DNA of 21,199 nucleotides from Priapulus caudatus. Taxonomy: Eukaryota; Priapulida; Priapulimorpha; Priapulimorphida; Priapulidae. Every line of letters starts with the position of its first letter. Position 1 is the first letter of the stretch. The DNA is taken from positions 43,812 through 65,010 of the forward strand of contig NW_014578393.1 of NCBI RefSeq assembly GCF_000485595.1, in the 5' to 3' direction. The position numbers and the translations under genes were made by a program. Positions 9,431-18,146 of the stretch are shown piece by piece. The notes under the pieces are model-generated. The model was not told where the DNA came from, searched no databases, and saw nothing but the letters and a program-made list of their open reading frames with translations.

Positions 9431-9502
9431 CACACGTGTTCGTGTGTGTGTGTGTGTGTGTGTGACGCGCGCGCACGCACACATACACTCGCACCCACAC
9501 AT

Positions 9503-9568
<66 letters not shown>

Positions 9569-9587
9569 CCACCCACGCACGCACGCA
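9431..9587. repeat. (TG)n switching to (CA)n array
   Basis: CACGTGTTCG (9433-9442) leads into (TG)n, then GACGCGCGCGCACGCAC, then (CA)n up to CACCCACCCACGCACGCA. The switch from TG to CA on one strand makes an inverted repeat that could fold back. The left seed CACGTGTTCGTGTGTG is identical to the start of the array at 3397. Confidence 0.9.
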
Positions 9588-9836
9588 CGTTGTACAAGGA
9601 ACGTTCAGCTATTGAGAACGGGAAATCTACCGCCCGCGTCCGTCATGTACAGACACTTCCTCAGAAAGAAAAGAAACTGGCGCGACCCCAAACCTGCCGG
9701 AAATTAACAAGGAAGTAAACAGAGATCGACACCTGACGTGCAGACGACAGTGCAGCGCCGCAGTCTTCGATTGTCGCTAGACGTGGTCCTAAGAAGAATT
9801 CAAGAATTCGTTTCCAGTAAGAAGAATTCGCACGGT

Positions 9837-10534
9837 CAGGGGCGGATTTAGGGGGGGGGCGCACCCCCCTTCCCACGCAAAGTGCCTTTTTTTGCAAAAG
9901 TTGCCTTATTAAAAAAACGGTATGTTTTGCCGCTCGGCCTGTATCTGACAAGTATTTCACTCAGTCGGACCCGATCAAGCCCTCGTTTTTCTTAGAATAT
10001 ATATATTGGTCGAGCCCAGGAGTCGAGCCATACCATGCTCAAATCCAAAACGGAAAATCTAAGTCCAAAACTAACCGCTGCCTTTCTTAAAATGATGTTA
10101 GCAATACAGTGGTGACGCGGAACAAAGAGACGGCGTGCACCAGTCTACCATTCGCACATCTTTGATTTTTCGCCCATGCAAAACAAACATTTTCACCCCA
10201 CATGCAGTGCTTCAAATTTACACACAGTGTGTCCCAGATTGCATCTCAGAGCTTCTACAATTCAAAAATTTGGACCGGACCCCCCTAGCACTGAGCAGCA
10301 CCCCCATGCTATAATTAAAAAGCTTGGAGAACCCTGTTAGGTATTATTAGCTCTTGATTATATTGCCAAATGCACGCATTTCAATCAGCTACGCCAAAAA
10401 CTCAAATTAATAACTTTTGGACCGAAAACCCATATATATGTGAAATTAATAAATTTAAAGAGTAAAAAAAAATTGCGAGTGCTTTTTTACAAACGTTGCA
10501 CTCCCTCCTTCCTAAAATCCTGGATCCGTCCCTG
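9837..10534. mobile_element. non-autonomous hAT-like element (698 bp), copy B
   Basis: The second copy of the element at 6992-7709, with ends CAGGGGCGGATTTAGG and (minus strand) CAGGGACGGATCCAGG, again between ACGGT flanks (9832-9836 and 10535-10539). Sharing the same insertion site means it was there before the block was duplicated, or that the two blocks are alleles. It has a shorter C-run near the left end and lacks the GGGGGCTTCGCCC segment. Confidence 0.6.
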
Positions 10535-11056
10535 ACGGTCCACGTGCGCCGTAAACTAACGCCGGAAAGGACGTAGGCATTGTGCACAATCAACCACTTT
10601 TATCGATATAACGCTTGCAAATGTAGCGAATAATTCTCGGAAAACGGGACGAATAATTCTCAGAACAACAGCAAATCTTCACTTCGATACGGAGAAATCT
10701 GTAAATCTAGCAGTAAACTACTTTGGGCACAGGTAGCTACATCCACACTGTTTATTGTAATAGCATATACCTGCCAGTAGACAAACGTGTGTTATGTAAA
10801 TTATACGGAGTGAGTGCATTAGTAAAATAACAATAAAATAAAAGAACATAAATAAAAATAACAAATAATAATATGACGTAAAAAATAACATAAAATACCG
10901 ATAAAATAAACGTAGTAACTACGTCACGTATAATTCACATCACACAACACAACACATACACAAAATAACAATCGAAACTTAATCGATAAAAATAATCAAC
11001 ACAAATACATCGATAGATTTATGAGAAGGAAACGTCGTCATCCGGGATGTTCTTAC
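10535..11056. other. intron-like DNA of copy B, A-rich right half
   Basis: Counterpart of 7715-8232, with the same A-rich AATAAA-like stretch (about 10815-10915). No frame is coding. It lies directly downstream of the copy B exon on the minus strand. Confidence 0.5.
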
Positions 11057-11203
11057 GCAGGAAGTACTTGTTCGAGTCGGTCGGATCGAATCTTCCTGTG
11101 TCGACGAAGATGACGACGTATTCCCCGCGATCTAGCAGTTCCCGCCACTGTAGCTCTCTCATCATGTCCACGAGGCAGTTGAGAATGCCGAGGAACACGT
11201 AAA
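11057..11203 (-). CDS. receptor ectodomain exon (ANF_receptor type), duplicate copy B
   Basis: The 147-nt exon is read from 11203 to 11057 on the minus strand. The acceptor GACGTTTGCAG and donor TGC/GTAAGAAC are the same as in copy A, as are phase 1-1 and the encoded residues. It is the copy nearer to the upstream exon (17333-16959), so it is the natural splicing partner. G from the upstream exon plus TT here makes the Val of EAAR-V-YVFLG. The intron just upstream differs from copy A by a 5-base TATAC repeat. If the assembly is right, both copies could be used in one mRNA, adding 49 residues without shifting frame, or used alternatively. The role is ligand binding by a receptor-type guanylate cyclase-like protein (inferred from family pattern). 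Confidence 0.7.
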
Positions 11204-11448
11204 CTGCAAACGTCAACAATAGATGAGTATCGCGGGTCAACGAACAGGTGATCGAGCTGTCTCGGTGTGAGAGCAGGCGAGTGGGGGGTGGGGTTGGGGC
11301 GTCACCTATGACGTGAGCAATTATTGTGTTTACGCGAGCGAAAGCGAATAACGCGCATTAAAACTCTATATGGTTGATCTTACTACGGTATTAGGGTGTT
11401 TACTTTATAGTGCGGTTCGACAGTGACGTAAGCAATTTGCGTGCGTCG

Positions 11449-11449
11449 N
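11449..11449. other. undetermined base (N), probable contig or consensus junction
   Basis: The only ambiguous base in the window. Similarity between the duplicated blocks ends exactly here: copy A continues GTCGCGTGTTTACGCG while this copy continues with unrelated sequence. That suggests a join between two assembled pieces. Confidence 0.8.
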
Positions 11450-12896
11450 TGATATGGAACTTCGATACCTGTCGCTTAATTTCAATCTCCATTGTATGTA
11501 TCTTCATTGGTTTACCTCGTACTAGCATGTTTCGTATCGCACTATATAATATTATCCCGTGTGGCGTGACGATGTTGCAGGTAGCTGTGCGAGGCTGTGA
11601 AGTCTCTAATCCGTCCCACTGCTCCGCGTTGGCTCTCTCCGCTTCAATGTAAGAACCCCTGGCAGCCACATACCTTGTTTGCTGGATGCTGGATTTCGCG
11701 ATGAGCAGCATTGATCTTCTGGTGGACACCTCGCCTATTAGTACACTTCTTCTCTCGGGGTGGATTCGTAGCATCAGCTTACTTACGTCCAAGATATAGA
11801 TTTGACGCTATATATCAAGCTGGCATTGTTTTGACTTCCTCACTTAATGTTAGGTAACAATCCTCTGATCACATCTCCTCACTTACCTTTCTTTCTCTCT
11901 CTCGAGCGGTAATCATCAGTGTCACAAACACACTCTGACACAGCATTGTGTTTTATCGCTTGAGTGGCACCACGATAACAGTACTTGCGTGGTTGACTAC
12001 CAGCACGAAGAAAGTCGCGCGAAATCCTTGTGTACTACTGAGCATCTGAACTGAGAATATACGGGGGAAGTTTTGACCACGCGCAAGCTCAACAGCCTCT
12101 AATTGATAACTTCGCTAAGCCTGCTGTGCCTTCTGTGTGATCTGTTTTGATTTTGTTTTACTTGCATGTCAACTGTAGCATACCGAAATAAGAGCCCGCG
12201 TGAGGTGGGGAGAGAAGTGGTCTGGCTGACTGGAGCCCAAGCATGAATGAGGATCCGACATTATGCTGATGTCTTTACAGAGTATTGCGTGTGGTTGGAG
12301 TGCTATGTCTCGTGTCTATCAGTTTGCTTCCGTAGCTTGTTCTACTCAATCTCGCTCACAGGTACATCGTCAAAGAAATCCACCGGAGAGCAAATCTTGG
12401 ATCAGCTGTTTAGGATTCAGATGAGGGTATGTAGTGTTCCGCGTCATTATGTTTAAGAGGCAACGGGGTTGAGGCCATTGCTACCGCTACAGATTTTGTG
12501 TACTATCATTTTCAACTTGGACATAACACTCGTTCTTTAGTTGTCACACTTGAGGTCTCGGGTGAATCCCCCCCTCCTTTCTTCGTTCTACAATTCTGGC
12601 TATTCCCGTCTATATGTACGATTATCTTCGTTACTATTCGTTTTTTCGTTGGCAGGTCGGTTTTTCGCCTCTGTCTTCCTTTGGCACTCCTGCATTCTCT
12701 CGTTCTAGACTCACACAACACCGCACAAAACGCGCCGCCTGATCACGCGTCACACGCACGCTCCACCGATGTTCGACAACAAAGTTGGTTGTGGTTGCCA
12801 ATACTACTCTGGATTCGATACAACACACATCACACCACACACACACACATACCACAACGAGTGATATCATTTAAACAACACAACTGACACAACAGT
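11450..12896. other. intron-like unique DNA, no gene called
   Basis: Ordinary-complexity sequence between the N and an ACTT microsatellite. A minus-strand frame from 11792 runs 343 bases to the N with no recognisable domain; its apparent start, ATGGAC, is followed at once by GTAAGTAAG, which looks like a splice donor. A possible small plus-strand exon (12362-12426) is listed as a finding only. There is a short CA run at about 12825-12850. Most likely this is intron of the minus-strand receptor gene. Confidence 0.45.
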
Positions 12897-12922
12897 ACTT
12901 ACTTACTTACTTACTTACTTAC
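12897..12922. repeat. (ACTT)n tetranucleotide microsatellite
   Basis: Six and a half uninterrupted ACTT units followed by a decayed ATTTACTT. Confidence 0.95.
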
Positions 12923-13584
12923 ATTTACTTTTCAATTAACTTTAATACTTATAAATTCTGACTATATCCATGATCGGTATTTTTGCATAGTATTTTTCTG
13001 TGTGGTCAGGGCGGATTAATGGGCATGATTCAACTACAGACTACAGTAGTGGGCATGTTCGTTCACCCACACCGGCACCACACACAGACCGCTAAACAGC
13101 AAAACCAACTCCTTACAGCCACAACACCACAACGAATAAATCACGCATCCAGCCCACCACCCAACTTCATACCACCCGTCTAAAACGTGGGTAGCCGACG
13201 CCGGCACCCACACACACACAACCACCACACACACACACAACTTACACACACACACCACATGTTATGCTCAGTACTACGCTGCTGAGAGTTACAAGACGCT
13301 CCGAATAAATCATTCAGCCATGCAAGCGGAATGCCCACAACATGCATAGTCGACATGTGCCAAAGCGATTGCCGAAGCAATTGCACACCACCCACGATAA
13401 AATAATCTAATGCCAGGTAGATGATATAACGGTCGACCAGCAATTCATTGTATCCATGCTTGAAATTCCTTAGGTTCCACCGAGAAGTTTTAACAGTCAT
13501 AAATAAATCTTTGCATGCGACAGGTAGCAATTACAGTGTCTTCCGTGAGCCACATGCTCGCCTGATGCTAAACTTCTAACCCTT
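12923..13584. other. unique spacer with a CA-rich patch, no gene
   Basis: A mixed region; 13202-13258 is a CA/CAAC-rich patch. The minus-strand frame 13530-13180 runs into that patch and has no domain I recognise, so it is left uncalled. Confidence 0.5.
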
Positions 13585-13890
13585 CTATATCCTATATATA
13601 AATATATATTATATATATTATGTTATACTTCATATCGTTTTCACCGAGAGGCGCAGTGAGGGATAGAAATAGAGAGAGAGAATAAGAAGAGAGAACGCTG
13701 AGGAAGAGACACCACAACGCCACCCTGGCAAGGAAGAGGCAAGGCACAAAGCAGCTGAGGAGAAGCAAGGATAGCCTCAGGATAATCACAGTCAGCTATT
13801 GAGTCATTGATCACGACAAGAAGATTCACTGGTGAGACTCGAACCTCTCTCCGATTCTACTCCAATCGAGCAATACCGCGATGCTACTAG
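13585..13890 (-). mobile_element. tRNA-derived SINE-like element
   Basis: Read on the minus strand, TTGCTCGATTGG (13873-13862) resembles the tRNA A box and GGTTCGAGTCTCACC (13845-13831) the B box, the two internal RNA polymerase III promoter parts. The boxes start only 28 bases apart, against about 44 in a tRNA, so this is a shortened tRNA-like head and not a working tRNA gene. The non-tRNA body runs leftward to an AT-rich tail of TATATA type (about 13585-13625), as in many SINEs. The exact ends are uncertain, and no target duplication was identified. Confidence 0.6.
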
Positions 13891-14171
13891 CGAACACTAA
13901 TGGAAGCGAAGCCCGCCTAGCACCAGAGGTCCGTATCAGGAGTCAATTAGAAAGCAGCGATGACACTAAAGGTCAGCAACCGCGCTCAGTGACAGTGGGG
14001 ACGATTCGATAGTGACGGTTGTTATTTGATCGGCGATCGAGTTGATGTCACGCAGTATATGCGGTCAACTCATGTCCGCTGGTCACGATGTTGTTATCAC
14101 TTTACTTGATAAATTAGAGTATCGAGGTGTGCGGCCACGAGGTGAGAGGCGGGAATGGACTTGAATATCCG

Positions 14172-14870
14172 TACATCCTTCCATCTAGGTCGTAAATATG
14201 CGACGTGTTGTCCGCAAGGTCAGCGTGCTGGCCCTGTCTTGATGGTGTGCAGAGTGTGAGGGCTGTGTTAGTACTGGAGTATCTTAATAACTGTGATTCA
14301 CTCACTTCAAAAGGCGGTATATCAGGATAGTCTGACAATATCGACTCGGTTGTTTGTCGACGAGTTATGGATCAAATAATCGAAGTCTATGCGATAAATA
14401 CTGTCTAATTGAGAGTGTTGATGTGCACACGCTAGGTGTTTGAAGGGGGGGAAGCGGAGGAAAGGCAAACTTTACTGACGACGTGACATCCTTCAAGCTA
14501 GGTCGAAATATCGGGGGTAGTTGTCCGCGGGGTCAGGTGCTGTCATTGATGGGTCGCGTGTGCGACCGATGGAGGGGGGGGGCGAGCGAGGGGGGAGGAC
14601 GTGTACGAGCGAGGGGGGAGAGTGACGAGCGTGATACGTGGTGACATCTATCGAGTTAGGTTGAAAGATCGGCGGTTGTTGTCCGCAAGGTCACGTGCTG
14701 TCATTGATGTACGAGGTGTACGACATAATACTTGACATTCATCAAGCTTAGGGCGGACAAACTTGATACGTGACACCAGGGGTTAATAATGACACAAATT
14801 TGTCTTTATTAACCGCTGGTGACACCTATATCTAGCCAGGTAGAAAGATCGGCGAGGGTTCTACGGCTCA
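14172..14870. repeat. degenerate interspersed repeat, four copies in loose tandem
   Basis: A motif of about 65 bases recurs at about 14172-14240, 14485-14553, 14642-14710 and, weakest, 14820-14870. Shared landmarks in order are GACATC, CTAGGTCGAAA, ATCGG, GTTGTCCGC, AGGTCA and GTGCTGTCATTGATG. Spacings are about 313, 157 and 178 bases, so it is not a simple tandem array. No open frame is conserved across the copies. A G-rich patch (about 14570-14625) lies between copies 2 and 3. Confidence 0.65.
14770..14825. repeat. 56-bp inverted repeat (hairpin)
   Basis: The left arm GTGACACCAGGGGTTAATAA pairs with the right arm TTATTAACCGCTGGTGACAC at 18 of 20 positions. The 16-base middle contains ACAAATTTGT, itself palindromic. 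It lies between repeat copies 3 and 4. It could be a tiny inverted-repeat element remnant. There is no T-run suggesting a terminator, and none is expected in this context. Confidence 0.75.
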
Positions 14871-15094
14871 CTCGTGACAATCAGCGTGAGACGAGCGCAC
14901 CTCGAGTTATATATAGCATCCATTATATCGTCGGATGACAGGATGCGTACGAGAGATGGGGGCATGGTGCTACTCGCTAGGGCGGAGGATATACAGCCCC
15001 ACATGTGTGTGCGTGTCACTGCTAGATCGCATGTCGTTGTAGGCGCGTTGCCACTATTTTTTCGATGAAAGTCTTTTTTTTTACTCTTTACCAG

Positions 15095-15144
15095 ATCACT
15101 CTCTTCTTTCCTCTCTCTCCGTCCCTGTCTTTGTTTATACCTCG

Positions 15145-15184
<40 letters not shown>

Positions 15185-15453
15185 CTCATCTCTCATCCTC
15201 CTTCGACTTATTCTCTCTCGCTCAACTACTTCTCTCTCTCTCTCTCTCTCATTCTTCTCTCTCTCTCTCTCTCTCTCTCGCTCTCTCTCTCTCCTCCAGT
15301 CTCTCTCGTCTCCTTTCTCTCTCGCTCATTCTCGTCTCGGCCTCTCTCTTTCTCCATCTCTCTCTCTCTCTCTCCTCTCTCATCCCTCTCTCTTTCTCTC
15401 TCTCGCCTCTCTCTTCTCTTTCTCGCTTTCTCTCTCTCTCTCGCTCTCTCTCG

Positions 15454-15493
<40 letters not shown>

Positions 15494-15808
15494 TGCTCTC
15501 TCTCGCTTTCTCTCGCTCTCTCTCTCTTTCGCTCTCTCTCTCTCTGTCTCTCTCTTTATCTCTTTTTCTTTCTCTCTCTCTCTTTCTCTCTCTTTTTTAC
15601 TCCCACTTACTCATCCCTTTTCGGTATATATATCAAGATGTTTGTTCACTTCGTTCTTTCGTCTTCCCACCTCTTCCTTTCTCTCTCTCATCTCTCTCTC
15701 TCATCTATCTAATTTATCTGTCTCTCTTTTCTCTCCCCACTCTAACTCTATTTCTCTCTCTCACTCGATCTTTCTCAATCTCTCTTCTCTCACATCGATC
15801 TTTCTCAA

Positions 15809-15848
<40 letters not shown>

Positions 15849-15865
15849 CTCTCCTCTCTCTCCTC

Positions 15866-15903
<38 letters not shown>

Positions 15904-15905
15904 GG
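15095..15905. repeat. (CT)n array with CG/TT interruptions and a short CA run
   Basis: A long pyrimidine tract on the plus strand with many single-base interruptions, broken by a less repetitive piece at about 15600-15660 and a pure CA run at about 15820-15844. The Leu/Ser-rich frames covering it are not genes. In the minus-strand transcript it would be a long GA-rich tract. Confidence 0.9.
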
Positions 15906-16509
15906 CTCGCTTGCTCACAATTATATCTATCAATCCGACTGTGTCTCTATTATTCTTAGTGCTCTTAATTATTTAACTCTTAAGCTGTTCATTAGCAAAT
16001 CTCTGAAGCTTTCACGCTCTCGTGCACACGCCGCGATATCGCTAAGACGCCTGTTATTATAGCGTGTAATTGTCAGCGTGCCTGCAGGGTAGAAGAATGG
16101 CTACACTCTAAACTTTGCGCTGCGCACTCACTCGTTTATAGTTATATTAAAACCAAACGTAATCGAATAATAAACCATAACTAGTAGAAACAGAGCAAAT
16201 TGTCAGCAGCGACAAGGGACTAGAGGAAGATTACGAGAAGATGGGGTATATATATATTAGGATATATAATATTACGATTAGAGAAATTTATAGTATATAT
16301 ATATGTACGCGTGACAGTTCAAGCTAACGGTGAGCACAGTCTGACAAAGACGGAAAGAAAGATCGTCTACACGTCAAAACCGTCGCTCCATAAACTAAAT
16401 TAGATTTATATTGAAATAAAATTACATGTAATTTTATTTCGATATAAATAAAATTTACTTTATTTATATATAAATCCAATTTGTTATGCGTATATCAATC
16501 ACGCAGGCT
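15906..16509. other. AT-rich intron-like spacer with TA runs
   Basis: Between two CT arrays. It holds TA-rich runs (about 16247-16305) and the palindrome at 16397-16482. I see no coding exon. Confidence 0.5.
16397..16482. repeat. nested AT-rich palindrome
   Basis: The core 16413-16440 is a perfect 28-base palindrome centred on CATG (GAAATAAAATTACATG and its complement). With one mismatch it extends to 16404-16449. A second, outer pair, AAATTAGATTTATAT and ATATAAATCCAATTT (16397-16482), encloses it off-centre. It is a strong cruciform candidate, or the remains of a very small inverted-repeat element. Confidence 0.85.
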
Positions 16510-16956
16510 GCCACACGCGTGAGACCTCCCTATCTCTCTCTTTCTCTCCCTCTTTCTCTCTCCCTCTCTCTCTCCTCTCCTCTGCTCTCTGCTCTCTCTC
16601 TGCTCGCACCCCCTTCTCTCCCTACTCTCTCTCTCGTCTCCCTCTTTCTTTCCCTCTTCTCCTCTCTCCACCTCTCGCACTCACTCGCTCTCCTCTCTCC
16701 TCTTTCACTCCTCCTCTCTTCCCTCTCTCTCTCTCTCCTCCTCTCTCTCTCTCTCCTGCTTTCTCTCTGCTCTCTCTCTGCTCTCCTCTTCCACCTCCAC
16801 TCTCTCTCTCTCTCCCCTCTTCTCTCTCTCTCCCCTCTCTCTCTCTCCTCTCTCGTCTGTACCTCTCTCTCCCGTCTCTCCCATCTCTCTTTTCTCTCTC
16901 TCTCCTCTCGTCTCGTCTCTCTACGCCCTCTCTCTCGCTTCTCTCTTCTCTCTCAT
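16510..16956. repeat. (CT)n array abutting the receptor exon's splice donor
   Basis: A degenerate CT/CCT pyrimidine tract on plus, reading GA/GGA in the minus-strand transcript. It starts at the donor GTATGAGAGAGAAGAG, so the first roughly 440 bases of the intron are purine-rich repeat. The Arg/Glu and Leu/Ser frames are composition artefacts. Confidence 0.9.
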
Positions 16957-16958
16957 AC

Positions 16959-17333
16959 CTCTCGCTGCCTCCGGGCTGTCCCTCGACCGATGGCGAGGGA
17001 ACGGGTTGTCCATCCGTGATGGGAGGTACGCGTTCGACGACGTGAAACACGTCGTTCAACAACTGAGTTGTGCCTAGCACCGAGAGCCTGCAGATTCTTC
17101 GACACGCTCTCCAGTCGACTCGAGTCGCCCGTGACGATCGTGAAGCGATTCCAGTCGTAGTATTTGAGGAGGGAGAGGATGGACTTGGTTAGCCTGCCGG
17201 TCGTCCGGACGGATATGGTGCGAGCTGACACGTCGGTACGCAGCTGCGTAGCGTCCGCGACCGGGCGAAGTAGAGGCTCGGCGCAGGCGTAGCGTGGAAC
17301 AAGCGACAGAACGACAGAAACACCGGCGCGTTT
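16959..17333 (-). CDS. receptor ectodomain exon (ANF_receptor type), with one frame break
   Basis: This 375-nt exon is read from 17333 to 16959. The acceptor is CGTTCTATTTACAG before AAACGCGCC; the donor is GCGAGAG before GTATGAGA. The first frame gives about 90 residues: KRAGVSVVLS at the start, YACAEP at about 15-20, ARTISVRTTGRLTKS at about 37-51, KYYDWNRFTIVTGD at about 57-70, then KNLQAL. That order is typical of the ligand-binding lobe of receptor-type guanylate cyclases, membrane receptors making cGMP (family knowledge). After about residue 95 the plausible frame becomes the one reading AYLPSRMDNPFP and SPEAAR, as if one base were missing. The end, with one base over (G), matches the phase of the 147-nt exons at 11203 and 8379. 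The break could be a sequencing error or a real mutation. The exon upstream of this one was not found. Confidence 0.75.
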
Positions 17334-17399
17334 CTGTAAATAGAACGAGCGAGCTGTGGATGGTGCACAGGCTGGCGAGATAAGATGCAGAGGCTGAGG

Positions 17400-17795
17400 A
17401 GAGAGAGAGAGAAACAGTAGAAGTAAGTAGATGCAGCAAATGTAGTGGAAACAGTAGATGCGGTAGAAGCAGTTTGAGAAGTAGACGCAGTATGATAAGT
17501 ATGAGCAGTAGAAGGAATATGAGTAGTAGAAACACTAAGAGTAGTAGAAGGAATATGAGTAGTAGAAACAGTAGGAGAAGTATGAGCATTAGAAGCGGTA
17601 TGAGTATAGTATAGAATCAGTACATGCAGTATACGCAGTATGAGTAGTAGAAGCAGTATGAGTAATAGAAGCAGTAGAGGCAGTAGAAGCAGAAGATGTA
17701 GTAGTAGGAGTAGGAATAAAAGAAGCAGTAGGCGTAGTAAATTCAGCACAGAAGAAATAGAATATAGTAAAGAAGAAGTAGAAGCAGTTTATAGA
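17400..17795. repeat. degenerate AGT/AGA/GCA trinucleotide-like minisatellite
   Basis: Loose repeats of GTAGAAGCAGTATGAGTA-like words. On the minus strand this gives Leu-rich or Ser/Thr-rich frames (17749-17189 and 17589-17074) that run into the receptor exon in wrong frames, so they are artefacts. It sits in the intron just upstream of the exon's acceptor. Confidence 0.75.
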
Positions 17796-18062
17796 CATTT
17801 ATGCCAATAGAGAACAAATGTCCTGCATGGATATCGTCGCGATACAGAGAAGTGGAAGCAGTAGAAGGAGTAATAAAATCAGCTCATAGACATTTGAATT
17901 CTAACATTGTAGTGCTTTCATTCCAATTGAGTTCTGGCTGGCAAAAGCTAAATACGAGAAGTGGATTTTTACATAAAGGTCCGGTGTGCTTGCCTGAAAT
18001 AGCGGATATCTAATAAAGATAGACAAATTCGAGTGAAATGGCCCGTACAGAGAGTGGGTTGA
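17796..18062. other. unique spacer, nothing recognised
   Basis: Mixed sequence without a supported exon; presumably intron or upstream flank of the minus-strand gene. Confidence 0.5.
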
Positions 18063-18114
18063 TGACACGCACGCACGCACGCACGCACGCACACGCACAC
18101 ACACACACAAACTC

Positions 18115-18146
<32 letters not shown>

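Larger units (their letters stand above)
9588..11448. repeat. large duplicated block, copy B, ending at the N
   Basis: Same order and orientation as copy A (6731-9023). It lacks the 391-bp CCCTAA-bearing insertion and about 20 bases around GGGGGCTTCGCCC inside the hAT-like element, and has small indels throughout. The match stops exactly at the undetermined base 11449, so the right end of this block is an assembly boundary and not a natural one. Confidence 0.9.

Noticed and set aside
11450-11792. Minus-strand open frame of over 110 codons next to the N
   Set aside because: No recognisable domain, its start is followed at once by a splice-donor-like GTAAGTAAG, and the length is within what chance allows in 21 kb of six-frame sequence.
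13831-13873. tRNA gene on the minus strand
   Set aside because: A and B boxes are too close for a cloverleaf and no anticodon arm can be drawn. It is better explained as a SINE head.
14114-14338. Minus-strand 74-codon open frame
   Set aside because: It lies over copy 1 of the degenerate repeat, is not kept in the other copies and has no known motif.
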